Shown here: piece by piece, positions 13,989 through 23,967 of the stretch
How positions within the stretch are numbered: the stretch's first letter is position 1
Layout of the letters: each line of letters begins with the position of its first letter
Origin: Humisphaera borealis
Lineage (GTDB): Bacteria; Planctomycetota; Phycisphaerae; Tepidisphaerales; Tepidisphaeraceae
DNA: 64,000 bases
Assembly (NCBI RefSeq): GCF_015169395.1
Contig: NZ_CP063458.1
Location: 1,612,001 to 1,676,000 of the forward strand
Direction of reading: 5' to 3'
Position numbers and translations under genes: made by a program
The notes under the pieces: generated by a model
What the model was told of the DNA's origin: nothing
The model's database searches: none
The model's input: the letters and a program-made list of their open reading frames with translations, nothing else

Positions 13989-16667
13989 ATGATGCCAATG
14001 ACTTGCCGACGAACCGGACGGTTGCACGCCTCGGCGTGGTGGTACGCCTCGGCGATTGCCGCCGCGATGCCGCTTGCAGTCCTGGCGAAAGAAGTCGCGA
14101 CGGTCCGGCCCGGCATTGCAACACAGCCAACCCTTGTGCCGGCCTCCGCACCGAGTGCCGCCACCATCGCCGAAGCGATCGACGCCCTGGGTGACGAAGA
14201 CTTCAGGATTCGCGAAAAAGCCGTCCGCACGCTGTGGGAGTTCGGCGAAGCGGCGCGGCCGGCGCTGGTGGCAGCGGTCTCGTCCGACAATCCCGAAATC
14301 GCCCGGCGGGCGAAGAGCGTACTGGCGAGCTTCGCGTTTGGCGTCCGCCCGGACACGCCCCAGCCGGTGATCGACCTGCTGAACATGTATCGCCAGGGGG
14401 AGCCCGAACAGCGCAAAAGTGTCGCCGGCGAACTGGCCCGCCAGGGTGTCCCGGGGGCGCGGGTGCTGCTGAAGCTCTCGGAAGACGAGAAGGACCCAGT
14501 CGTCAGGCAGGTCGTCTTGAACGCGATGGGGATGACCTCCCGGCCCGCGGTCGCCCAGATGATCCACGATCGCGACTTCGTGGTCGCAGAGCGATTTCTC
14601 GCCGCCCTGGCGCCACACGTGGACTACGCCGCCCGCGACCATGCCGCGTTCCTCCTGCTGCACGGCGGGCTGGAGCAGCAGATCGCGGTGCTGCGAAAGC
14701 CGGCGGAGCCCAACCGCCCCGCCGCCATGCAGCAACTTCGCCTGGCGAGCCTGTTGCGGGCGAAGGGGGACTATGTCCCGGCGGCCGAGGCAGCGCTGGC
14801 GGCGAACGACACGTTCCTGCACGGGGCGCTCATGGCCGACGCCGGCAAATATGCCGACCTGGCCGCAATGATGCAGAAGCGCGGCATTGCCGACGACAAC
14901 ATCGAGGAGCTGAGCTTCATCACGGCCTTCTTCAGGCTCGCCGGCGACACGGTCGCGAGCGACCGCTGGGCCGGAAAGCTCGTCGAGTACGCGAACCAGA
15001 ACGCGAGCGACCATTTCAATGCCGTCGAAGCGCTGATGCTCAACGAGCGCGCCGACCAGGCGATCGACGTTCTGGTGTCCAAGCAGAACCACCTCGCGGC
15101 CGCCGATTACCTGGCCGCCCGGCTGGAGTTCAAACGTCTCGATGAAGTGGTCACCAGGGCCCGCGAACAGGGCAGCACCGACCTGCCGAAGATCCTTTGT
15201 CGCTACGCGCAGATGCAGCATTTTCGCGGCGATTCGAAAGGAGCGGATGCCACGATGCTGGCGGTCGCCCGGGGCGAGCACGGGCCGGTGGATTTCTCGG
15301 GCTGGGTGGACCTGGCGACATTCGCGCCCGGCGCAGGGATCGACCGGGGCATGACCGACAGTTGGGTCGCTCAAGGCCTGGTCGTCGCCCGGCCGCAGGA
15401 CGACGTGTCGCGGATGTTCGACCGGGTCGGCTTTGCCGACAGCGCGCGGGCGCAATCCTGGTGGCGTGTGCTTCGCGATCATCGCGCCGCCTATACGCCG
15501 AACGAAGGCCTGGCGCTGGTTCGGCGGATTGACCGCAAGGAAGTTCCGGCCGACGAAATGGCCAAACTGCTGGACAAGACGCGCGAGTTGGCGGCGACGC
15601 TGCCTGGCGGCGAACGTCACGTCCGCCTGCGGCTGGTCGCCGATACGCTTGCCGAATCGGGGAAAATTGACGAGGCGATCGAGATCGCACGGTGGATCAC
15701 CACGCGTTCGGCGGCGGTGGAGCACCTTCTGAACCTGGGCGAACTCTGCGCCAAGGCCGAGAAGTGGAACGACGCCCTGGACGCGTTCGCCAAGGCACAC
15801 GACGCCGACCCGTCGTCGCCGAACCCCGTGGCGCTGCAGGCCTGGGCCCTGACCCGGCTCGGCCGGTCGCAGGAAGCGGCGGCTCTGATCGAGACGGCAC
15901 ACCTGATGCCGCTGGGAAATGAATCAGTGCGGCATTCGCTTGCAGACGTCTTTACCCAGCACGGCATGAAGGCCGAAGGCGACCGCGAACGCCAGCTGAC
16001 GGCGCGGCTCGGCGATCCGTCCAGTTGGGAAGTCTGCGACAGTGTTCGCCGGATGGCCGACGACATCTCGACCACCGACGCACTGGCCGCCGCCGCGATG
16101 TGGGACCGGGCGTTCCTCGCCAACCTGACCACGCGAACGATGTTCGTTGATCCGTCGGCAAACCTGACCATTCCGGTGCTCATTCGCCGGACCAAGGCGA
16201 TCGGCAAGATCGCCAAGGGTGATTTGCCAGGTGCGCTCGCCGACGCCGAGGCGTGCTTTCGGATCATGCCCGCCGAGGCCGACGCGCAGATCGCGATCGT
16301 CCGCGAACTCGACAAGGCCGGCCACAAAGCCGAGGCCGACATCGTCTACCAGCGGGCCTTCACGTACTTCCGCGACATCCAGAAGCAGTACCCCGAGAGT
16401 GCCCCGGCGAACAACCTGGTCGCGTGGCTCTGCGGATCGGTGAAGCGCGACCTCGACTACGCGCTGGCGTGCGCCCGCAAGGGTGTCGAGCTGGAACCCC
16501 AGAGCACCGCCATCCTGGATACGCTGTCAGAAGTCTATTTCGCCAGGGGCGAGTTCGACGAAGCGATCGCGATCAACCAGCGCTGCCGCGACATGGAACC
16601 TCACCTGAGCCACCATCGTGAGAACCTGGAACGGTTCACGAAAGCGCGGGACGGGAAAAAGCCGTGA
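13989..16667 (+). CDS. Secreted HEAT/TPR-repeat protein
   Basis: This 892-aa protein has a signal-like N-terminus (ASAWWYASAIAAAMPLAVLA) after a short charged lead. HEAT-like helical pairs follow (about 60-185: DEDFRIREKAVRTLWEFGEAARPALVAAV; VVRQVVLNAMG), then long helical repeats through to the end. The last part is TPR-like (NAWLNLGELCAKAEKWNDALDAFAKAHDADPSSP-type units; ILDTLSEVYFARGEFDEAIAIN). Such repeats build protein-binding scaffolds in the periplasm. The ATG at 13989 is used; the next Met (13995) could also serve. Partner unknown. Confidence 0.8.
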   Translation: MMPMTCRRTGRLHASAWWYASAIAAAMPLAVLAKEVATVRPGIATQPTLVPASAPSAATIAEAIDALGDEDFRIREKAVRTLWEFGEAARPALVAAVSSDNPEIARRAKSVLASFAFGVRPDTPQPVIDLLNMYRQGEPEQRKSVAGELARQGVPGARVLLKLSEDEKDPVVRQVVLNAMGMTSRPAVAQMIHDRDFVVAERFLAALAPHVDYAARDHAAFLLLHGGLEQQIAVLRKPAEPNRPAAMQQLRLASLLRAKGDYVPAAEAALAANDTFLHGALMADAGKYADLAAMMQKRGIADDNIEELSFITAFFRLAGDTVASDRWAGKLVEYANQNASDHFNAVEALMLNERADQAIDVLVSKQNHLAAADYLAARLEFKRLDEVVTRAREQGSTDLPKILCRYAQMQHFRGDSKGADATMLAVARGEHGPVDFSGWVDLATFAPGAGIDRGMTDSWVAQGLVVARPQDDVSRMFDRVGFADSARAQSWWRVLRDHRAAYTPNEGLALVRRIDRKEVPADEMAKLLDKTRELAATLPGGERHVRLRLVADTLAESGKIDEAIEIARWITTRSAAVEHLLNLGELCAKAEKWNDALDAFAKAHDADPSSPNPVALQAWALTRLGRSQEAAALIETAHLMPLGNESVRHSLADVFTQHGMKAEGDRERQLTARLGDPSSWEVCDSVRRMADDISTTDALAAAAMWDRAFLANLTTRTMFVDPSANLTIPVLIRRTKAIGKIAKGDLPGALADAEACFRIMPAEADAQIAIVRELDKAGHKAEADIVYQRAFTYFRDIQKQYPESAPANNLVAWLCGSVKRDLDYALACARKGVELEPQSTAILDTLSEVYFARGEFDEAIAINQRCRDMEPHLSHHRENLERFTKARDGKKP

Positions 16668-16919
16668 GTACAGAGGAAGGCACGTAGGCACCTGGGCTCG
16701 TAGGCACTTAGGCGAAATGATTTCGATTCGAAGCTTGCGACGGTCCATTTAGGCGTCCTCGATTTACGCCCATTCGCAACCTGGGACCGCCGAGCGCCTG
16801 TTCGGCTCTTCGACATGCCGAGCAGGCGCTCGACGGTCCCAGGGCGCCAATCACGATCGGCTGCTCCGCAGTTGCCGGCCTTCGTACCTCAATGCCGACG
16901 TGCCTTCGTGCCTCCCCAC
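16668..16919. other. Intergenic stretch with short GTAGGCAC repeats
   Basis: Between two convergent genes the sequence contains two GTAGGCAC-type units (near 16686 and 16702) followed by TTAGGC, and near 16900 a GTGCCTTCGTGCC string. These look like low-complexity intergenic drift common in such genomes; no gene is supported. Confidence 0.3.
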
Positions 16920-17540
16920 TTACACCTCAATCCGATATCGCTGCTTGTGCGTCTCGCCGCGCAGGTACAGCGGGTCACCCATCGGCACTTCGACCGTTTC
17001 GACGTATTGGCCCCCGAGGCGTTCGATCGTCCGGCGACTGGCCATGTTCTGCGGGTCGCAGGTTACCCAGATGGTCCGCAAGCCGTGCGCCTTCAACAGC
17101 GGCATCACCAGGCCGCAAGCCCGTAGTGCGTACTGCCGTCCGCGGGCCGCGGGAAATACGTGATACCCCAGATGTCCGTAATAGAGCTCCACCGCCGGCG
17201 AATGCCCGATCCGCACCGACAACCCGCCGGCGATGCGAAGCGGCGGCGGTGACGTCGGGCCGGCGGCACCATGCCGCAGCATCATCCAGAAGTGGTACGC
17301 CGGAACACGCCCCAAGGCGTCGTCCCCGCTGTATCGGCCGAGCGGCGATTCGGCGAGGAATTGCTGAATCTCATCCCGCGAGAGTCGCGCTTCACGCGGC
17401 ATATGCGTAACGGTCATCGAATCGCGACAGGACGCCAGCAGATCGTCGATCCACCGCTTCTGAGGCTGAACCAGTTCCAACTCGCGGTCCACCAGCGAAC
17501 CGTGATCGACGAATTGAAATCGGCGAAGGAGGAGCGGCAC
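16920..17540 (-). CDS. GNAT-family N-acetyltransferase
   Basis: This 206-aa protein has the acetyltransferase layout. After a substrate-facing N-terminal part (residues 1-90), it has a beta-strand/loop GLSVRIGH...VELYYGHLGYHVFPAARGRQYALRACGLVMPLLKAHG, where ARGRQYA is the acetyl-CoA pyrophosphate-binding loop. A typical terminal block follows (WVTCDPQNMASRRTIERLGG). GTG start at 17540 lacks a clear Shine-Dalgarno, so the N-terminus is uncertain. It is flanked by convergent and unrelated genes; the acceptor substrate cannot be inferred. It is shorter and simpler than the GNAT domain of the ABC-GNAT protein and is not closely related to it. Confidence 0.8.
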   Translation of the reverse strand: MPLLLRRFQFVDHGSLVDRELELVQPQKRWIDDLLASCRDSMTVTHMPREARLSRDEIQQFLAESPLGRYSGDDALGRVPAYHFWMMLRHGAAGPTSPPPLRIAGGLSVRIGHSPAVELYYGHLGYHVFPAARGRQYALRACGLVMPLLKAHGLRTIWVTCDPQNMASRRTIERLGGQYVETVEVPMGDPLYLRGETHKQRYRIEV

Positions 17541-17632
17541 GCGAGGAGTCTATTCAATTCGCCGGGAATTCGAACGCCGAAAATGGCGTCTCCGGAAGAC
17601 TTTGAAAGATGCCGCACAGGCCTGAAATGAAA

Positions 17633-17671
17633 AAGGCCGGACGGCTCCGCTAGTCGGGGCCGTCCGGCCTT
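17633..17671 (-). terminator. Intrinsic terminator of the 17.7-18.8 kb operon
   Basis: AAGGCCGGACGGC (17633-17645) pairs perfectly with GCCGTCCGGCCTT (17659-17671) around a 13-nt loop. On the minus strand it is followed by TTTTTC. It lies 35 nt beyond the stop of the 53-aa membrane protein, consistent with the end of that minus-strand unit. Confidence 0.85.
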
Positions 17672-17705
17672 GGTTCGCTTTCGAACCGCTATTGTTCCGT
17701 GGCCA

Positions 17706-17867
17706 CTATTCCATGATGCCCGGCGGCATCAGTTCCTTCGCCTTGGTGATCATGGCCAGCAGGGCCAGCACCACGACGACAAAACCGACCGCGGCTAGGA
17801 CCGTGTAGACGTTGCTGGACGGCTTGACTTCAATTCGTTCGCCGCCGCTGGTGCCGTATCGTGACAT
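17706..17867 (-). CDS. 53-residue single-span membrane protein
   Basis: This small gene encodes MSRYGTSGGERIEVKPSSN, then a hydrophobic span (VYTVLAAVGFVVVVLALLAMI, about residues 20-40) and a short basic tail (TKAKELMPPGIME). It lies 51 nt downstream of the coiled-coil protein gene on the same strand and directly before a terminator, so the two are an operon. The ATG is preceded by AGGAG-like GGGAGTCAACCT. The product may anchor or tune the coiled-coil partner. Function not known. Confidence 0.75.
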   Translation of the reverse strand: MSRYGTSGGERIEVKPSSNVYTVLAAVGFVVVVLALLAMITKAKELMPPGIME

Positions 17868-17918
17868 AGGTTGACTCCCGAGCTTTCCAGGTTTGCTGAT
17901 CGCTGCAACGCTAAACGA

Positions 17919-18776
17919 TTACCACTGCGTGCGGACTTCGCTGCCCGGGCCGACGAGTGTCAGGTTCGGACCTTCGAGGTGGCCGACCGCTTCGTTGGGT
18001 TCGACCGAGTCGATCACCAGGTAGCCCAGGAAGTTGCTGCGGTTGATGACCTTGAACTTCATACCCTTGGTCACGTTGTCGGCAGCACCCAGCGAGATCG
18101 TGGCGTACTCGATGCCGTTGATGTTCCGCTTGGCCTTGACGACGCCGCGGAGGTTCAGGGTCGTCTCGCGACCGCCGGCGGTGGTGGTGTCGGTGGCGGC
18201 GACGCTGCGACCGGCGAGCTTGCGGAGTTCTTCGATCTGTTCGTCGCGGGCGACGACATCTTCACGCAGCCGGCGGACGGTGGCCTTCAGGCCGTCGCCT
18301 TCTTGGGTGAGCTGGGCGACGCGGGTCTGGGTTTCGGTGTAGAGCTTCTCGACCGAGGTCAGCTTGGCGGCGGTGTCGTTGATGACCTTCTGCTGGGCAT
18401 CCACCGTCTTGAGAGCACCCTGGGCGGCCAGCACGGCGGCCTGGGCTTCGGTCTCGGCCTTGGCGCGGGCGGTCTGCTCGGTCACGAGCTGTGCCTGAAC
18501 GCCGGCGACTTCGCTGATCTTGGCGTCGAGCGCCGCGCGGTAGGCCATCGAACGTGCGTCGGCTTCCAGGATGCGGGCATCGCGGTCACCGCGGGAGGCG
18601 ACAGCTTCCTGTTCCGCGGCCTGCGCCCGGGCAAGTGCCCGCGTCTCGCTTGCCTGCGCTTTTTTCGTCGCCTCAGTGAAGTTTTCCACCCGGTTGACGA
18701 AAACGACCATCCCCGAGGCCATCAGCAGGGAGACGACAACCAGAAGAACAACAAAAATCTTAGTCAGGACGCTCAA
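17919..18776 (-). CDS. Membrane-anchored coiled-coil protein
   Basis: This 285-aa protein has one N-terminal membrane span (KIFVVLLVVVSLLMASGMVVFVN, residues about 6-28). A long heptad-rich coiled coil follows (about 33-190; Ala/Glu/Gln/Lys rich, e.g. TEQTARAKAETEAQAAVLAAQGALKTVDAQQK), then a small beta-rich C-terminal domain (about 205-285: VVKAKRNINGIEYATISLGAADNVTKGMKFKVINR). The TTG at 18776 is accepted because AAGGAG sits 6 nt upstream. The layout suggests a periplasmic stalk carrying an OB/SH3-like head. No named family recognised. Confidence 0.75.
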   Translation of the reverse strand: MSVLTKIFVVLLVVVSLLMASGMVVFVNRVENFTEATKKAQASETRALARAQAAEQEAVASRGDRDARILEADARSMAYRAALDAKISEVAGVQAQLVTEQTARAKAETEAQAAVLAAQGALKTVDAQQKVINDTAAKLTSVEKLYTETQTRVAQLTQEGDGLKATVRRLREDVVARDEQIEELRKLAGRSVAATDTTTAGGRETTLNLRGVVKAKRNINGIEYATISLGAADNVTKGMKFKVINRSNFLGYLVIDSVEPNEAVGHLEGPNLTLVGPGSEVRTQW

Positions 18777-19600
18777 GGGGGCTCCTTGGACGAGGCTATT
18801 CGACCGGCGACGACGCGTTCAGTCCGGTCGGAAGATGTAAATCAAAAGTTGAAATCGATCCGGAGCGACGTAAGAAAGTACAACAGCGCGGCGTTCATTC
18901 AGGGCCGGACGAGAAGTCCGATTGACATTCGCCGGGGCTTCGTCGGCAGCGGGCTAACAGCCGCGCCGGCACGATCAAAACTCCGAACGTCGTTCGAATC
19001 ACCCGGATGACCCGCGAAACGGCCCTGCCGACACAAAAGGCTTCGGCCGCTACTGCTCTGGTGCTCCCACCGTTATACCGCAACTGCTCGGGAAACCGGC
19101 ACAGCAAATCGGCACGTTCGGCGCGATGGCTCGATCGTCAGAACGGCTTGCCGTCATTCGATGGAAGGATTGAACGCACCCAAGGACCGGATGGTGTCTT
19201 TTACTGTGGCCGGCCGACGGACACCCAAGTCCCGCTGCCCGACTCGCAACAGTAATCGCGACTTGCCAAGGCCACCTGACAAGGCAACCCGAAGCACGTC
19301 GCAAAACACCCAGCCATTCGCCTCAAGTGCTGATCCCTCCGCCGGTTTCAGCATCCACGCCTGCATTACTCCGTTTAATCACTCGGCGCGGTTGGTATCC
19401 TAACCCTGCATGTTCGGGTGTCAAGTTTTTCCCGGACATGGACCTGCGATCGTTTGCGACCGCGTTCCGGCGGTGGATCTGGGGGCTTTGCGAACGCCCT
19501 TCCGACGGCATAATCACGGTCACGGCGCGGTTGGAGACCATTAACACAATCCGAACAAATCAGTACTGCGTCGTGCTTTGGTTTGCCGCCCCCGAAAGCA
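18777..19600. other. 824-bp gap without a supported gene
   Basis: Both neighbours lie on the minus strand; this gap is downstream of the DUF4175-like gene and upstream of the coiled-coil gene. Short open frames occur on both strands but none has a ribosome site, signal peptide or recognisable motif. No strong terminator hairpin is seen. The promoter of the coiled-coil operon probably lies near 18780-18900. Confidence 0.3.
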
Positions 19601-22600
19601 TCACTGTTCCCTGGCAAGTCGCTCGTAGTAGGCTCGAATCGCTTCCTTCCACGCGGCGGGCATCTCACCCTTCATCGCGTCCCCGATCTCTTTTCGCTCC
19701 TTGTGCTGACCTGTCGGTGTCGTGTCCTGCCGGACATGCACCTGTGCGCCGGTGATCAGGCGACTGGTCTCCAGGCGGTCCAGCAGGACATCACGTCGTC
19801 GCAGGGCGGTTTCATAGCGATTGGCGCTCAGGTCGGCCTCCACCCGTCGCATCAGTGCGATCGATTCGAGCAATCTGAAGTTGTCATACCTCCCGAGCTG
19901 GAATTGAAGATTCAGTCGCTCGGCGGCATTTCGTATCTGCGCCTGGAGGTCCGCCAACCGCTGCGCCTGCAAACCAGACTGCGGCGGAACCGGTCCTTCG
20001 AGCCCCGCCGCGCCCTGGCCGGAAATCTTTCCGCCGCCGGTCGCGCCGCCCGTCGGGTCCTTGCCCACATCCTTGACCTGGCCCTTCTGGAATGGCGTCG
20101 GATCCAGACGTGTCGGTGTTCGGCGGCCGCCTTTGCCGGTTGCGGTCTCCTCAACGAACTCCCCGTGGCTTCGACCGGTTCTGCCTTCGCCACTTCGACC
20201 GGTCATCTCGTTGTTGTTCGGCAACTGATTCCCGGTCACTCCCTTGGCCGTCATGTTACTGATCGGCCCGTCCACGGCGTCCCAGCCGGTGATGTTCGTT
20301 GAACTGTGCCAGTTAGCGTTCTGGTCTTCGATCTCGTCAAACAGGTCTTCCTCGCGCTCGAGCAACTCGCCGATCAGGTCCTCCAACTCCTTGGGAAGCT
20401 CCGCCAGCGGGACGTCGCTCTTGAACGGTGGATCCTCCTGCGTCCACTTGATTCGATCGGGCCTGTTCGACAGCCACTTCTCAATGTTCGACGTAATCTC
20501 CTTTGCCAGGTCGATCCCATTATCCTCCGCGGCGACAGCGATCTCGATCGCCTTCTGCTTGAGCGCGTCCCTGGCCATCGTGACCTCGGCGTGCACCTCC
20601 ATCATCTCGCGCAATTGCGATGCGTTGGCCATGTCCTGCTCGGCGAGCTTTGACACGTTTCTGACCTTCTCTTGCATGAAGGCATCGAGCTTCTCCTGTG
20701 CCGCTGCGATTTCGGCCAGCAGTTTCTGGTCGGCATCGGTAAAGCGATCCACTGGCTTCTTGGCCAGCGATGTGGCCTGGTCGAGCAGCTTCTGCTGCTG
20801 TCGAACGTAAGACTTGAGCGCTTCGTCCAGGGCTCGCAGTTCTTCGGCCCGGCCGGCAAGATCATCGCCGCGCGGCGACGACGGCCGGGTTGCGGACGCC
20901 GGCGATTGGCCGAGACCCAAGAGAAGGCTCTCCAGCACGTCGATGATCCGGCGCTGCCGGGATTGCAGTTCGGTTGAAAGCTTGAGCCGTTCGGCGGCGA
21001 TCGGCTCGCGCAGCACCATCGCCGCGATGTCAGCCGCTTCGGCAGCAGGCCCGATGACCAACATCTGCAGCGACTTCTGAACCACTCTCTGATGCGGAGG
21101 AAACTCGAACGTCTCTGCGGTTTGCCGCATCAGGTCGCGCAGCGTTGCCTGCTCCCGGGCGATGGACGTGAACGCAGCCGCGCCGCTGGTCTGCGCCGGT
21201 GCCGCGGCGAGTGTGCGCGTTTGCAGCGCCTTCTGTGCGGCCAGAAACTCCGTCAGCCGCGCTCGCAGCGCATCCGCCTGACCGGCGACGCTGGTTGTTG
21301 CGGCACGTGCAGGGTCTTGGAACGTGATTCGATACACCGCCGACCGCGTCGTCTGACGCCCGGTAACTGACGTCAGTTCGCCGGCGCCATGCGTCCGCGA
21401 TAACGCGGCAACCGCCGCAGGCCCGAGGTCCCGATCATCGACGGCTTCCACCTGTACCCGAACGACCGATCCGTGCGTGCGCGCCGCGGCGGGAAGTGCC
21501 AAAACCTTCGAGAGCGCCCCGAGCTTCTGGCGATCGGCGAACGTGTAGACGGCGGCGGGAACGAGCGGTGCATTTGCGGCATCGGCGTCGCGGGAAGGCT
21601 GCCCGGCCGTCGTCGGTGGCTCGACCGAAACCATGATCCGCGCCGCCGACAACCCGTGATCGTCGCCGACTGTCGAATCAATCCGCAGTGCGGCATCCAA
21701 AGGGACGACGGCGTCCTGTCTGGGCCATCTCATGTCGACCGACGGCGGTGTATCCCTGACGGCGCTGATCAAAAGCGGCTGCGGTGGCACCTTTGCGAAC
21801 GCCTGACCTGAGGCACTGGTCAACAGAACGGTGACCGGCGTATCGCGAACGAGCGTGAAAGACGCCGACAATTGCCGGCCGGATTCCGAACGCGTCATCG
21901 CCGGCGGCGGATCGGTTACAGCGTACGATGCCGTGGAGCCCGAGGCCGTCGGATTGCCTGTCAGGAGGATCGCGCCTTCGACCGGAGAATCCATTTCCGC
22001 CGACACCGCCATCGTGCTTCCTTCAGGAGCCGAGATGGGCGTCGTTCCGATCTGTGCCGGCGACATGCGGATCGTTGCCGGCGGCTGGCGAAGGTAGGCG
22101 GGAGGGGAGATGGTGAGTGCGAGGCTCTGCAGTCGCACGTCGCGGATGACATTGACGTCAAACCAGCGGCTCTGAGTGCCGGCAAGCTCGACACGATAGC
22201 GGAAAGATCGCTCGAGCCGATCGAGACGCAGCACGTAACGCCACTGCCGATCCGCCGGATCGCCGGCAACCGCTGTGGCTGAAGCCGGAAGAACCTCGAC
22301 GTTTCTCGGGAGAAGAGCGTCTGACGAAGGTTCGCCAGGGGCGGCTTCGAAGAACACCTTCAAAACCGGCTGATTGAGGCCTTTCGCAAGCTCATTGCTG
22401 CCCGGAACCGCGCCGACGATAACAAACTCCATGGACCCGCCGAACGTCATCGTCGCATCGCCCGGCTGAACCGAAACGATGCGCGCCGATCCGACGGCCG
22501 GGACAAACGCCATCGGTCGTAGCAGTTGCCGCCAGCCGTGGCTCGCAGCACCGCCAAAAGCGGTCGCGGCGATCGTGGATGCAAGAATCAGCAGCAGCGT

Positions 22601-23077
22601 CCGCACGAGCAGCGGTCGCAGTTCGGTCAGTCGCACCGCGGCGGTCAGCGGGCGCGTCTGCGCGGTGCGAAGAATCTCCTCGAAAATCTCAGGGAGCCAG
22701 GGATTGCTGGAAAGGTCCTGCCGGTTCTTGAGCTGCAGCGCGTTAGTGAGGCCACTGTGCAAGCCGTCGATGCGAGACTCGACGAGGCGGGCCACATCCG
22801 TCGGTGCCGGACGCCGAAGAATCGGCCGGACCATGCACCACCAGGCCGCTGCGGCGAGGGCGATGATCCACGCGACGAGTGTGACAAGTGCGACCGGACC
22901 GGGGCCGACGAAATGAGCGGTGCCGACCGCCAAAGTCGTCGCAACGACGGCAAGGATCGCCAGCCACAGCAATCCGCGCAGCAGTTGATAGACGCGGAGC
23001 TTCTGCCCGACCGCATGCAGGCGTTCGGCGAGGCGCTGCGCCGCCGTCGGAAGATTGGTTAACGGGATCTGCGTCAT
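19601..23077 (-). CDS. DUF4175-like giant membrane protein
   Basis: This 1158-aa protein has membrane spans near residues 36-56 and 62-84 and a third near 162-180, forming an N-terminal module (LLRGLLWLAILAVVATTLAVG...). A large extracytoplasmic part with an Ig-like beta-rich portion (about 190-620) follows, then a long helical, Gln/Ala/Glu-rich segment (about 640-930) with the character of a coiled coil. The tail is Gly/Pro/Asp-rich and low-complexity, with a final basic helix ending in ERLAREQ. The layout matches planctomycete proteins annotated DUF4175. The ATG at 23077 gives a clean start. No enzymatic motif is visible; it is likely a cell-envelope structural or sensory protein. Confidence 0.7.
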   Translation of the reverse strand: MTQIPLTNLPTAAQRLAERLHAVGQKLRVYQLLRGLLWLAILAVVATTLAVGTAHFVGPGPVALVTLVAWIIALAAAAWWCMVRPILRRPAPTDVARLVESRIDGLHSGLTNALQLKNRQDLSSNPWLPEIFEEILRTAQTRPLTAAVRLTELRPLLVRTLLLILASTIAATAFGGAASHGWRQLLRPMAFVPAVGSARIVSVQPGDATMTFGGSMEFVIVGAVPGSNELAKGLNQPVLKVFFEAAPGEPSSDALLPRNVEVLPASATAVAGDPADRQWRYVLRLDRLERSFRYRVELAGTQSRWFDVNVIRDVRLQSLALTISPPAYLRQPPATIRMSPAQIGTTPISAPEGSTMAVSAEMDSPVEGAILLTGNPTASGSTASYAVTDPPPAMTRSESGRQLSASFTLVRDTPVTVLLTSASGQAFAKVPPQPLLISAVRDTPPSVDMRWPRQDAVVPLDAALRIDSTVGDDHGLSAARIMVSVEPPTTAGQPSRDADAANAPLVPAAVYTFADRQKLGALSKVLALPAAARTHGSVVRVQVEAVDDRDLGPAAVAALSRTHGAGELTSVTGRQTTRSAVYRITFQDPARAATTSVAGQADALRARLTEFLAAQKALQTRTLAAAPAQTSGAAAFTSIAREQATLRDLMRQTAETFEFPPHQRVVQKSLQMLVIGPAAEAADIAAMVLREPIAAERLKLSTELQSRQRRIIDVLESLLLGLGQSPASATRPSSPRGDDLAGRAEELRALDEALKSYVRQQQKLLDQATSLAKKPVDRFTDADQKLLAEIAAAQEKLDAFMQEKVRNVSKLAEQDMANASQLREMMEVHAEVTMARDALKQKAIEIAVAAEDNGIDLAKEITSNIEKWLSNRPDRIKWTQEDPPFKSDVPLAELPKELEDLIGELLEREEDLFDEIEDQNANWHSSTNITGWDAVDGPISNMTAKGVTGNQLPNNNEMTGRSGEGRTGRSHGEFVEETATGKGGRRTPTRLDPTPFQKGQVKDVGKDPTGGATGGGKISGQGAAGLEGPVPPQSGLQAQRLADLQAQIRNAAERLNLQFQLGRYDNFRLLESIALMRRVEADLSANRYETALRRRDVLLDRLETSRLITGAQVHVRQDTTPTGQHKERKEIGDAMKGEMPAAWKEAIRAYYERLAREQ

Positions 23078-23202
23078 TGGGCTCGTTTCAGGCTGATTGT
23101 AGCCGAAACCGAACCCCGATGATCTGGGTTTGCCCCCATGCTATCCCCGATTAGCCGTCGCAATGAAGGTGCAGGTTGCCCCCGCTGCCGAACCGGAGAC
23201 GC

Positions 23203-23967
23203 TCAGTTCATCGCCGCATCGACACGGGCCATCGCCCGTTCGTAGTACGGCCGGATGTCGCCGGTGGGATTGCGCATCTCGACGATCATCTTGTGATTGA
23301 TGGTGTGCCAGTGATCGGCGGCCCAGGTTCCGAGGCTCTCTCCCCAGCCGCTGGATTTGACCGAAACCAGGCCATCATTGTGGCCTTCGGCAGACTTGAT
23401 GATGCGGTAGGAACCGTACGCAAACGCAGGCACGAGATGCCAGGGGCGGGCGGCCGAGACCGAATAATACTTCACCTTGTCGCTATCAATGATCTCGTCA
23501 TTGAACCGGCGGCAGCTCTCGGTCGTCAGATCGCGGGCGGCCTGCATGTCCCAGCCCATGCGCTCGATCCAGCGAATCAGCGGCAACCGGCGGTCAAAGT
23601 TTCGCACGCACCAGTCGGCGAACGGCGAGCCACGGTGCGGACAGGTAATCGTCAGCAGAGCCGCAACGCGGCTCTCCATGTCGAGCTTGCGAATCATGTA
23701 GCGGGCGTCGAGGCCGCCCATCGAGTGGCCGATGATAACCACCGGATCGTCCGGACGACCGAGCTGGTCCATCTGGCTGATGATCTGCTGCTTGAGCTGC
23801 TCGGCCCGCCGGGGAATGCCGGCAGTCGGATGAACCCGGGGAACGATGATCTGCCGACCACGCTTGGCAAGCACGCGGTCGATCCCGCGGAAATAGTCGA
23901 TCTGCAGCGGCCCGAACTTAAATCCGGGCATTCCGCCGAAACCGTGATGAAGGACAATCGGTAGCAT
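23203..23967 (-). CDS. Lipase-like alpha/beta hydrolase
   Basis: This 254-aa protein opens IVLHHGFGGMPG (oxyanion-loop HG motif) and has the nucleophile elbow GHSMGG (about residues 82-87), followed by DARYMIRKL. A catalytic Asp is likely in GHNDGLVSVKSS and a His in ADHWHTINH, giving the Ser-Asp-His triad. The pattern is that of triacylglycerol-lipase/PGAP1-like esterases. There is no signal peptide, so it is probably cytoplasmic. Start ATG at 23967. It is followed by the DUF4175-like gene on the opposite side of a short gap; no functional link is evident. Confidence 0.85.
   Translation of the reverse strand: MLPIVLHHGFGGMPGFKFGPLQIDYFRGIDRVLAKRGRQIIVPRVHPTAGIPRRAEQLKQQIISQMDQLGRPDDPVVIIGHSMGGLDARYMIRKLDMESRVAALLTITCPHRGSPFADWCVRNFDRRLPLIRWIERMGWDMQAARDLTTESCRRFNDEIIDSDKVKYYSVSAARPWHLVPAFAYGSYRIIKSAEGHNDGLVSVKSSGWGESLGTWAADHWHTINHKMIVEMRNPTGDIRPYYERAMARVDAAMN

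Noticed and set aside
19327-19755. Plus-strand frame in the 18.8-19.6 kb gap
   Set aside because: No start context or domain; overlaps the 3' end of the DUF4175-like gene.
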